From: Firmicutes bacterium CAG:882
GTDB taxonomy: Bacteria > Bacillota > Clostridia > Lachnospirales > Lachnospiraceae
NCBI GenBank assembly: GCA_000435595.1
Contig: FR895412.1
Location: 1 to 8,005, forward strand
DNA: 8,005 nucleotides
Direction of reading: 5' to 3'
Below the pieces are notes generated by a model. That model had not been told where the DNA came from. It saw nothing but the letters and a program-made list of their open reading frames with translations, and did no database searches. Made by a program: the position numbers and the translations under genes. How positions within the stretch are numbered: position 1 is the stretch's first letter; the number at the start of each line of letters is the position of its first letter. Positions 1 to 5,470 of the stretch are shown in pieces.

Positions 1-16
1 AATCAATCTTGCCTAT

Positions 17-45
17 ATTCTACCTAATTTGTGTCAAAATATCAA
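17..45 (-). promoter_or_regulatory. Leftward sigma-A-like promoter for a gene outside the window
   Basis: On the minus strand there is a TTGATA -35 box (plus 40-45), a 17-base spacer and a TAGAAT -10 box (plus 17-22). Transcription would start near base 10 and leave the window on its left side. No coding sequence for it is visible. It makes bases 46-158 a divergent intergenic region, in which I see no supported gene. Confidence 0.5.
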
Positions 46-158
46 GTCCTATTTATAAAAGAATTAATAAATTTAATATAAAGTACGCTAAAAGATACCC
101 ATGCAGCTAACCAAGGAGAGTTCTTCCTTTTATTTCATTTTCTATCAGCGTCCTCCTA

Positions 159-187
159 TTGAGCATTTGTTACAAAATTGTTACAAT
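159..187 (+). promoter_or_regulatory. Promoter of the Cys-rich micropeptide unit (extended -10)
   Basis: TTGAGC (159-164) and TACAAT (182-187) are separated by exactly 17 bases, and a TG lies one base before the -10 box (179-180), giving an extended -10. Four of six -35 bases and five of six -10 bases match sigma-A consensus. The predicted start is near base 194, which gives a leader of about 40 bases before the ATG at 235. Confidence 0.6.
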
Positions 188-188
188 T
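166..188. promoter_or_regulatory. Two tandem palindromes overlapping the promoter (candidate operator)
   Basis: The sequence TTGTTACAA occurs twice, at 167-175 and 178-186, with an 11-base period, about one DNA turn. Each copy is the centre of a palindrome: TTTGTTACAAA (166-176) and AATTGTTACAATT (176-188), both with a single T at the centre. The first lies in the promoter spacer and the second covers the -10 box, a position where a bound repressor would block RNA polymerase. A further palindrome, CTTAGCTAAG, lies at 197-206 just after the predicted start. The regulator is unknown. Confidence 0.45.
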
Positions 189-234
189 TGTTTGTGCTTA
201 GCTAAGGGCAAATAAATAAAGGAGGTCTTAAGAT

Positions 235-306
235 ATGTGTATTAATTTTAATGGCTGTACTGAACTTTTCAATGCAATTTGCAGATTATTCGGCTTCGGA
301 TGCTAA
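235..306 (+). CDS. 23-residue Cys-rich micropeptide of unknown function
   Basis: I do not recognise this peptide. It starts with ATG at 235 behind a strong GGAGGT site (221-226) eight bases upstream, and stops with TAA at 304-306. It has 23 residues, beginning MCINFNGC and ending RLFGFGC. The four cysteines are at positions 2, 8, 16 and 23 (the last residue), giving C-x5-C-x7-C-x6-C. The only charged residues are Glu10 and Arg17. Residues 9-19 could form an amphipathic helix, with Leu11, Ile15 and Leu18 on one face and Glu10, Asn13 and Arg17 on another. It has no signal peptide and no room for a RiPP leader plus core of usual size. The gene has its own promoter and terminator and is the only ORF on its transcript. 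Possible roles, all inferred, are a membrane-active or signalling peptide, a type I toxin-like peptide, or a thiol or metal-binding micropeptide. Confidence 0.65.
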   Translation: MCINFNGCTELFNAICRLFGFGC

Positions 307-324
307 TTAGTCTGTAACATATAG

Positions 325-368
325 ACAGGGTGCACACTTTATTCGTAAAGTATGCACCCTGTATTTTT
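325..368 (+). terminator. Strong intrinsic terminator of the micropeptide unit
   Basis: The arms at 325-340 (starts ACAGGGTGCA) and 347-362 (ends TGCACCCTGT) pair over 16 positions with one C/A mismatch and enclose a six-base loop, ATTCGT. They are followed by ATTTTT at 363-368. On the opposite strand no T run follows the stem, so it works rightward only. It lies 18 bases after the micropeptide stop and closes a transcript of about 175 bases. Confidence 0.85.
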
Positions 369-376
369 CCGCAGAC

Positions 377-407
377 GCATGAATGTGCCAAGGCACATTC
401 TTTATGC
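377..407 (+). other. Second hairpin or inverted repeat between micropeptide and hisJ
   Basis: GAATGTGCC (381-389) and GGCACATTC (392-400) are perfect inverted arms around AA. GCAT (377-380) and ATGC (404-407) can extend the stem past a TTT bulge. A T-rich stretch follows but is interrupted (TTTATGCTTTTG). It may be a backup terminator for the micropeptide transcript or a protein-binding palindrome upstream of the hisJ promoter; the sequence does not decide. Confidence 0.5.
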
Positions 408-443
408 TTTTGTCGTAAATTTGATAATAAAACTCAACATAAT

Positions 444-473
444 TTGACATTTTTTCATTATATGCTTTATACT
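444..473 (+). promoter_or_regulatory. hisJ promoter
   Basis: A perfect TTGACA -35 box (444-449) and TATACT -10 box (468-473, five of six matches) are separated by 18 bases. Transcription would begin near 480, leaving a leader of only about 22 bases. This independent promoter means hisJ does not depend on read-through from the micropeptide unit. Confidence 0.7.
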
Positions 474-502
474 TATCCTGAAAATTTCCATGGAGGTGTT
501 TC

Positions 503-1327
503 ATGATCACAAGCAATCTATGCGACTACCATATCCACACACGCTACTCCTCCGATTCCTCTGAGGAACCGGAAAATATTATCAGACACGCCATTAATGA
601 GGGCTTAGCCGAAATCTGTTTCACGGATCACATGGATCTAGACTATCCCGAGACCACGGAATATGAAAATCCCGCCTTCATTTTTGACACCGCGGCATAT
701 TACAGGGAGCTTTCCGCACTGCGCACTAAGTACGCCGGTGATATAAAAATAAAAATCGGTATTGAACTCGGTCTCATCCCGTATCTTAAGGAGCGTAACC
801 AAGCCGTTGCTTGTTCTGTCCCGTTTGACTTTATAATAGGCTCTACGCACCAGATTGACGGAAAAGATCCCTATTATCCCGAATTCTGGGCGGGAAGAAA
901 CAGCGACGATGTCGTAAACGAGTACTTTTTGCTGACTTATGACAATATAAGAACTTATTCCGATTACGACGTGTATGGCCATCTTGATTACATAACCCGC
1001 TACTCGCCTGACAAAAGCTACCGCTTTGAATATATGAAACACATTGATATAATTGACTACATATTAAAAGAAATAATCCATGCGGGACATGGCATTGAGC
1101 TTAATACCTCGCCTCTGTGCAAGGGGCTTGACAGAACCAATCCATGCCTTGAAATAATAAAAAGATACAAGGAGCTTGGCGGTGAAATCATCACCATCGG
1201 CTCTGATGCACATTCTTTTCAAAATGTCGGCGGATATTTTGACACCGCAAGGGAAATTCTTTTATCCTGTGGGTTTAAATATTACTCCGTGTTCACAAAC
1301 AGAAAAACGGAGATGAGAAGCCTATAA
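503..1327 (+). CDS. hisJ: Histidinol-phosphatase, PHP family (HisJ/HisK type)
   Basis: This 274-residue enzyme is predicted to dephosphorylate L-histidinol phosphate to L-histidinol in the cytoplasm, late in histidine biosynthesis. It is a complete PHP-domain metallophosphatase. Visible metal-binding motifs are DYHIHT at 8-13 (His10, His12), TDH at 41-43, Glu88 in GIELG, His116 in GSTHQID, GHLDY at 159-163 and GSDAHS at 233-238 (Asp235, His237). Length and motif order fit the HisJ family (roughly 260-290 residues). The start is set by GGAGG at 492-496, six bases before the ATG. It is monocistronic here: it has its own promoter, converges on the next gene, and no other his gene lies in the window. 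A PHP phosphatase with another phosphoester substrate is possible, but the fit to HisJ is good. Confidence 0.88.
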   Translation: MITSNLCDYHIHTRYSSDSSEEPENIIRHAINEGLAEICFTDHMDLDYPETTEYENPAFIFDTAAYYRELSALRTKYAGDIKIKIGIELGLIPYLKERNQAVACSVPFDFIIGSTHQIDGKDPYYPEFWAGRNSDDVVNEYFLLTYDNIRTYSDYDVYGHLDYITRYSPDKSYRFEYMKHIDIIDYILKEIIHAGHGIELNTSPLCKGLDRTNPCLEIIKRYKELGGEIITIGSDAHSFQNVGGYFDTAREILLSCGFKYYSVFTNRKTEMRSL

Positions 1328-1345
1328 CTTCCCATCTCCGTTTTT
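1303..1345. terminator. Bidirectional terminator shared by hisJ and the GH28 gene
   Basis: AAAAACGGAGATG (1303-1315) pairs perfectly with CATCTCCGTTTTT (1333-1345). An inner GAAG/CTTC stem (1317-1320 with 1328-1331) closes on a seven-base loop, after one mismatch. The A run on one side and T run on the other make it a full terminator on both strands. The left arm lies within the last hisJ codons, and the right arm reaches into the stop codon of the GH28 gene (1344-1346). Confidence 0.9.
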
Positions 1346-2597
1346 ATGCATTAATCTTTACATTTTCAACCTTTGCATTCTCTATGCAGCAATGTTCAAA
1401 GCTTCCGTTTTCCGCCTTGATTTCAAGATTCTCAAAGGTAAAATCAGATAATCTGTACTGCTCGTCGTTCGGTGTCACATTGAAAAAGGTCTCACATTCG
1501 ACCTTGCAGTTCTTCATCTGAATGTGGTCGGCGACGGACAGCGGAATGTCCTCTCTTCCTTTCAAATCAAAGAACTGCGTCCAAGGATTGATATTGATAA
1601 AGTTCGTTATTTTCCCCACAATATTATCCATGCTTATATACTCATAATGCTGTGGTGTATCAGGACGCATCTTAAGCCAGAGAAGATTGCTTCCGCTTCC
1701 AACCTTAATCCGCCTCACAATGATATTCCTGTTGTGGACCGATTCCGAGCCGCAGGTAAGACAGCCATGGCAGAAGCCGTAGTTACAATCCTCTACTATG
1801 ATTCTCTCATTTGTCCCATTCTCAGGTGCAGTGTCAGCCCATGGTCCCTTGCCTCCCTTTAGTACTACCGAGTCATCATTTACCTCCAGACGGCAGTTCT
1901 TTATAAGCACATCCGTGCACACGTCTATGTCTATTGCATCGGTGCTCGGTGCCTTTACCGGAGCTGCAGGCGAGAAAATACGGCAGTTTAAGTATTTTAC
2001 ATGATTGCATCTGTATATGTGATTCGTCCAGAAATGTGCGTTCTGAAGCTGCAGCCCTGCGACAAGTACATTGCTGCTGTTCGATATATACACGAGTCTC
2101 GGTCTCTGTTCATCCTTATTCGTGCATTTAGGATTCCACATTCTTCTGAGCCAGAAGGCTTTCCATGAGCGCAGTCCGTTACCATCGATGGTTCCCGGTC
2201 CGCACATTGTGAAGCCGTCAACCCCGTCAGCATTAATCATTGCCGCAAAATACAGACAGGTCTCTCCCTCTATTCTCGTCTCCCTTATCGCATAATCGGA
2301 TACGTCATCACTTCCCTTCAGCATACCACCCTCTGAGACGTAAAGATTCACACCCTGCTTAAAAAAAAGCGAACCCGTAAGGTATGTTCCGGCGGGAACG
2401 ACGATAACACCGCCCCCGTTATCTGCAGCCGTATCAATAAGTCTTTGAATTTCCTCAGTATGGACTCTCCCGTCATCAAGTATTCCGTGCTGTGTGAGCA
2501 CATACTGTGTTCCAAGCTCACTTAACCCCGGAACCGAAATGTCATAAAACCAGTCATCAATCAATGTTCCGTCCGGGAAAAAATCATTTAATGCCAT
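1344..2597 (-). CDS. Glycoside hydrolase family 28 protein (polygalacturonase-like), cytoplasmic
   Basis: This 417-residue right-handed beta-helix protein is of the polygalacturonase family. An N-terminal pectate-lyase-like entry segment with GGGVIVVPAGTY (61-72) is followed by parallel helix coils. GH28 signature positions are visible but altered. The usual NTD is STD at 218-220 (Asp220 kept), the aspartate pair is intact at 241-242 in VNDDS, GHG is CHG at 276-278 (His277 kept), and the usual RIK region reads WLKMR at 307-311. The catalytic acids are therefore present and hydrolase activity is likely. There is no signal peptide, so it probably acts on imported pectin oligosaccharides, as an exo-acting galacturonidase or a rhamnogalacturonan-type enzyme; the exact bond is not readable. 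The start has GAGG five bases upstream. It follows mnmA by 45 bases without a terminator, so the two are probably co-transcribed. Confidence 0.85.
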   Translation of the reverse strand: MALNDFFPDGTLIDDWFYDISVPGLSELGTQYVLTQHGILDDGRVHTEEIQRLIDTAADNGGGVIVVPAGTYLTGSLFFKQGVNLYVSEGGMLKGSDDVSDYAIRETRIEGETCLYFAAMINADGVDGFTMCGPGTIDGNGLRSWKAFWLRRMWNPKCTNKDEQRPRLVYISNSSNVLVAGLQLQNAHFWTNHIYRCNHVKYLNCRIFSPAAPVKAPSTDAIDIDVCTDVLIKNCRLEVNDDSVVLKGGKGPWADTAPENGTNERIIVEDCNYGFCHGCLTCGSESVHNRNIIVRRIKVGSGSNLLWLKMRPDTPQHYEYISMDNIVGKITNFININPWTQFFDLKGREDIPLSVADHIQMKNCKVECETFFNVTPNDEQYRLSDFTFENLEIKAENGSFEHCCIENAKVENVKINA

Positions 2598-2646
2598 AAT
2601 AACCTCATTTCCGGCAGTCTGCTGCCTCTTCTGTCTGACCTGTCAG
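2598..2646 (-). other. mnmA-GH28 intercistronic segment with hairpin before the ribosome binding site
   Basis: Read on the minus strand, a near-palindrome CTGACAGGTCAG overlaps the mnmA stop (plus 2635-2646). It is followed by a GGCAG-CAGA-CTGCC hairpin (plus 2613-2626). There is no T run, so it does not look like a terminator. Exactly 15 bases, including the GAGG site, lie between the hairpin and the GH28 start codon. Confidence 0.5.
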
Positions 2647-3719
2647 TGCTCAATTTTTCCAATAATCGTTCCCCCGCCGAGAACATATCCGTCAGCATAT
2701 AGAACGACCGCCTGCCCCGGTGTTATCGCCCTCTGCGGTGTCTCAAAATCAACCCTTATCCTTCCGCCGTCAAGCTCGGTCACATGGCAGGCAGAACCCT
2801 TGTGCGCATAACGTATCTTGCCGATGCAGTCCACGTTGTCAAGACTCTCAGCCCCCATATAATTGACATCATCGGCTATAAGACTCTTACAAAAAATATC
2901 CTCATTTTCTCCAATCACAACCTCATTCGTCTCAGGTCTTATCTCGGACACGAACACATGGTGTCCCATTGCAAGCCCAAGTCCCCTTCTCTGACCTATT
3001 GTATAATGTGTGATTCCCTTGTGCGTTCCAATCACATTGCCGTACTTATCTACGAAATCACCCTCCAAAACCCTGACTCCCGTAGCTCTCTCAATGTACG
3101 ACGCATAATCATTGTCGGGAATAAAACATATCTCCTGACTGTCCGGCTTATCCGCCACCAGCAGTCCTATATCTGAGGCAATCTGTCTTATCTGAGGCTT
3201 GGTGTAGTCCCCGCACGGCATAAGCGTGTGAGCAAGCTGCTCCTGCGTGAGATTGTAGAGCGCATATGACTGATCCTTAGTATCCGTCACCGATGCGGAT
3301 ATGGCATATCTTCCGCCGGGAAGCCTTATTATCCTCGCATAGTGTCCCGTCGCCACATAGTCAGCGCCTATCGAGCGTGCTCTGTTAAGAAGTGCCTCCC
3401 ACTTGATATATCGGTTACAGGCATTGCAGGGATTCGGTGTCCTTCCCGCAAGATACTCCCTGTTAAAATAATCTATAACCTTCTCCTTAAACTCATCCCT
3501 GAAATTCATTACATAATGCGGAATGCCTATCCTTGCAGCAACGCGCTTGGCATCCCCAACCGCCGATATTCCACAGCACGAATCCGTCTCCGACTCCTTG
3601 TCATCCTGCCAAATCTGCATGGTTACACCGACCACATTGTAGCCCTGTCCCTTCAAAAGATATGCCGTAACCGACGAATCCACACCACCCGACATACCCA
3701 CAACAACCGTCTCTGACAT
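2643..3719 (-). CDS. mnmA: tRNA-specific 2-thiouridylase MnmA
   Basis: MnmA puts sulfur on carbon 2 of the wobble uridine (U34) of tRNAs for Lys, Glu and Gln, using ATP to adenylate the base and persulfide sulfur from a cysteine desulfurase relay. The 358-residue protein is full length. The PP-loop SGGVDSS is at residues 10-16, the first catalytic cysteine is Cys98 in TPNPCNAC, and the second, which carries the persulfide, is Cys198 in SQEICFI. GHYAR (125-129), KDQSY (148-152) and the IGQRRG motif at 241-246 are also typical. I chose the ATG at 3719: it has GGAG six bases upstream, and the protein then begins MSETVVVGMSGG as in the family. An in-frame extension of 11 residues to 3752 would run through the leader hairpin and has no good ribosome binding site. 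It heads a probable two-gene transcript with the GH28 gene. Confidence 0.96.
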   Translation of the reverse strand: MSETVVVGMSGGVDSSVTAYLLKGQGYNVVGVTMQIWQDDKESETDSCCGISAVGDAKRVAARIGIPHYVMNFRDEFKEKVIDYFNREYLAGRTPNPCNACNRYIKWEALLNRARSIGADYVATGHYARIIRLPGGRYAISASVTDTKDQSYALYNLTQEQLAHTLMPCGDYTKPQIRQIASDIGLLVADKPDSQEICFIPDNDYASYIERATGVRVLEGDFVDKYGNVIGTHKGITHYTIGQRRGLGLAMGHHVFVSEIRPETNEVVIGENEDIFCKSLIADDVNYMGAESLDNVDCIGKIRYAHKGSACHVTELDGGRIRVDFETPQRAITPGQAVVLYADGYVLGGGTIIGKIEH

Positions 3720-3723
3720 ATAT

Positions 3724-3755
3724 ATCTCCATTCTGCCGCTTTCACGGCACAAATA
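3724..3755 (-). promoter_or_regulatory. Structured 5' leader of mnmA, copy 1 of a shared element
   Basis: On the mRNA strand it reads TATTTGTGCCGT, loop, GCGGC, A, then GAATGGAGAT. GCCGT and GCGGC pair around a GAAA tetraloop (plus 3735-3748), with a closing U-G pair. The conserved last block contains the GGAG Shine-Dalgarno site (plus 3726-3729). Except for the loop and one A/G change, it is identical to the leader at 6369-6402. Confidence 0.7.
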
Positions 3756-3778
3756 ATCGTCTCATAACTTGCATTTTC

Positions 3779-3807
3779 ATTTTACTCTATAATGTATCTT
3801 ATTTCAA
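3779..3807 (-). promoter_or_regulatory. mnmA promoter
   Basis: On the minus strand, TTGAAA (plus 3802-3807) and TAAAAT (plus 3779-3784) are 17 bases apart, each matching five of six consensus bases. The start would be near 3772, giving a leader of about 52 bases. A second, overlapping candidate, TTGAAT-17-TATAGA, lies a few bases upstream. Confidence 0.6.
3788..3793 (+). promoter_or_regulatory. Possible -10 box for the spoVB-like gene
   Basis: A perfect TATAAT lies on the plus strand, but 17 bases upstream there is only TAACTT, a poor -35 box. It overlaps the divergent mnmA promoter, so the two could interfere with each other. Transcripts would have a leader of about 100 bases before the ATG at 3899. 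Evidence is limited to the hexamer. Confidence 0.3.
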
Positions 3808-3857
3808 TATTCAAAATATTCCGACATCATATTATTTCACCACATACATTTCATATT

Positions 3858-3893
3858 TGCGGAATACAATGTTAAAAACAACTCCGCACGGAG
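3858..3893 (+). promoter_or_regulatory. Mutually exclusive hairpins at the spoVB ribosome binding site
   Basis: TGCGGA (3858-3863) can pair with TCCGCA (3883-3888). Alternatively CTCC (3882-3885) can pair with the Shine-Dalgarno GGAG (3890-3893) across a GCAC loop. The first fold leaves the ribosome binding site open and the second hides it. Both stems are short, so control is possible but unproven. Confidence 0.3.
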
Positions 3894-3898
3894 AAAAA

Positions 3899-5428
3899 AT
3901 GTCTGCAAAATCCATTGTAAAGGGAACCGTAATCTTTGCCGTGTCCGGCATATTATGCCGAATCATGGGGTTTATATTCCGCATATATATATCACGAATC
4001 ATGCCTGCAAGCCAGATAGGCATGTACCAGATGGTTATGCCTGTCTGCGTGCTCGGCCAGGCTGCCGCCGTCGGAGGCTTGTCCACCGCAGTCACCAAAT
4101 ATACCGCTGCCTATTTTGCGCAAAAAAAGAAGGACAAAGGTTATATTAATTTTCTCGCCACACTGCTGTACTGCACAGCCGTGTCAGTCATAACAGCACT
4201 TTTAATTGCCAAAAATGCCACTCTCATCTCAAAAATTTTCCTGAGTGGAAGTCTGTGCACAAGCCTGTTAATAATTACTGCTTATTCACTTCCTTTTGCA
4301 TGCATACATTCCGTAATTTCAAGCTACTTTATCGGACTTGAGCTTCATCTTCTGCCTGCTGCCGCACAGGTAACAGAACAAATCATACGAATAACCTGTG
4401 TGTTCACATTTGCCGGAATCGCTGAACAGAACGGCAGCACTCCCGATGCCTCAACCGCACTGTACGGAATACTCGCGGGAGAAATCGGTTCGTCACTCTT
4501 CTGCTTTATAGCGGTAATTTTTCTTAAGAATAAGTATAAAACAGAGGAGACGGCTCTCGTGCGCACACCTCTTTACTATATAAGCGAGGGAATTCTCCAG
4601 CTTGCCGTTAACTATCGTCTCGCACTTCCCATCACCGCCAACCGCGTGTGTCTGCACCTCATACAGAGCTTTGAAGCCGTGCTTCTGCCGATGATGCTCA
4701 TGACCTGTGGTCAGTCAAGCGAGGATGCACTCACCACTTACGGCGTGCTCACGGGAATGACAATGCCTCTTGTGCTCTTTCCCGCCACCTTCACCAACGC
4801 GATGTCACAGGCTCTTCTTCCCGACATCTCCAAATCATGGCAGACCGGAAATCTCTCACGTCTTAACAAGAGCATGAACTTAGCCCTAACGCTCGCCTGT
4901 AATCTCGGTATCATGTGCATTCCCGGATTTTTCTTCTACGGTGCCGGATTTGGCGGAATAATATTTGACAACAGTGAGGTCATCTCACAGGTTCGTCTCA
5001 TGGGACTTATATGCCCGGTCGTATTTTTGTCAACACCGCTCTCAAGTGCCCTAAATGCCATCGGCAAGTCCGGGGCCGTGTTCATATCAAGTCTTATTGC
5101 ACATCTCATAAACCTTGCTCTTGTCGTTTTCATCATCCCTCGCACAGGAATAAACGGCTACTGCTGCGGTCTTATCATAAGCCACCTTTTTGTATGTCTG
5201 TACATGATGTGGCTTTTAAAAAAAATAACCGGCTGCAGCTACTCCGTGAAAACACTGGCAGCCGCACCGGTTATGCGTTCCTTAATATGCTTTTTCGCCA
5301 CAATTCCCGTATACACCACGCTTCACCGCGCCGGCAGCCACTCAGAAACCTTATGTCTGCTGCTTGGAGGAGGCTCATACATACTTGCTTGCATTGTATC
5401 TTATATATTCATGCATGACATGAAATGA
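3899..5428 (+). CDS. spoVB: SpoVB-like polysaccharide/lipid flippase (MOP superfamily)
   Basis: This 509-residue polytopic membrane protein belongs to the MATE/MOP exporter superfamily, which flips lipid-linked polysaccharide precursors across the cytoplasmic membrane. The N-terminus, MSAKSIVKGT followed by a hydrophobic helix with CRIMGFIFRIY and then IGMYQM, matches the SpoVB branch (about 510-530 residues), linked to spore cortex peptidoglycan in Bacillus. Hydrophobic segments are seen near residues 8-30, 45-65, 85-105, 120-145, 160-175, 190-208, 245-270, 282-300, 325-350, 365-385, 394-414, 420-440, 457-473 and 485-505. I chose the ATG at 3899 because GGAG lies five bases upstream and the family starts here. 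An ATG at 3869 and a TTG at 3857 in the same frame lack good ribosome binding sites. Substrate and a sporulation role are inferred only; non-sporulating relatives carry homologues. Confidence 0.85.
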   Translation: MSAKSIVKGTVIFAVSGILCRIMGFIFRIYISRIMPASQIGMYQMVMPVCVLGQAAAVGGLSTAVTKYTAAYFAQKKKDKGYINFLATLLYCTAVSVITALLIAKNATLISKIFLSGSLCTSLLIITAYSLPFACIHSVISSYFIGLELHLLPAAAQVTEQIIRITCVFTFAGIAEQNGSTPDASTALYGILAGEIGSSLFCFIAVIFLKNKYKTEETALVRTPLYYISEGILQLAVNYRLALPITANRVCLHLIQSFEAVLLPMMLMTCGQSSEDALTTYGVLTGMTMPLVLFPATFTNAMSQALLPDISKSWQTGNLSRLNKSMNLALTLACNLGIMCIPGFFFYGAGFGGIIFDNSEVISQVRLMGLICPVVFLSTPLSSALNAIGKSGAVFISSLIAHLINLALVVFIIPRTGINGYCCGLIISHLFVCLYMMWLLKKITGCSYSVKTLAAAPVMRSLICFFATIPVYTTLHRAGSHSETLCLLLGGGSYILACIVSYIFMHDMK

Positions 5429-5429
5429 A

Positions 5430-5456
5430 GTGTCGAATCCGCCAACCGATTCACAC
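5430..5456. other. Imperfect hairpin between convergent spoVB and FAH genes
   Basis: GTGT-C-GAATC (5430-5439) pairs with GATTC-ACAC (5448-5456), with one bulged C and an eight-base loop. No U tract follows on the plus strand, and on the minus strand only a broken TTCATTTCAT follows. It is the only candidate for termination in the 42-base gap and is a weak one. Confidence 0.35.
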
Positions 5457-5470
5457 CGTAAGTAAACCGG

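Noticed and set aside
101..205. A 34-codon ORF starting at ATG 101 on the plus strand
   Set aside because: It has no ribosome binding site, and it runs through the micropeptide promoter and palindromes.
152..225. CCTCCT at 152-157 pairing with the micropeptide Shine-Dalgarno site
   Set aside because: The predicted transcript starts near 194, so CCTCCT would not be in the RNA.
235..502. Micropeptide ORF plus terminator read as an attenuation leader controlling hisJ
   Set aside because: The peptide has no His codon, hisJ has its own TTGACA/TATACT promoter after the terminator, and I see no clear antiterminator pairing.
307..516. A 69-codon minus-strand ORF
   Set aside because: It reads through the terminator stem, the second hairpin and the hisJ promoter, and starts inside hisJ without a ribosome binding site.
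638..1042. A 134-codon ORF antisense to hisJ
   Set aside because: It is a shadow frame opposite a well-conserved gene, without recognisable motifs.
3720..3752. Longer mnmA start, adding 11 residues
   Set aside because: The extension is made of the leader hairpin and Shine-Dalgarno block, and the family begins at the downstream ATG.
3857..3898. TTG at 3857 or ATG at 3869 as the spoVB-like start
   Set aside because: Neither has a good ribosome binding site, while the ATG at 3899 has GGAG at proper spacing and the family N-terminus.
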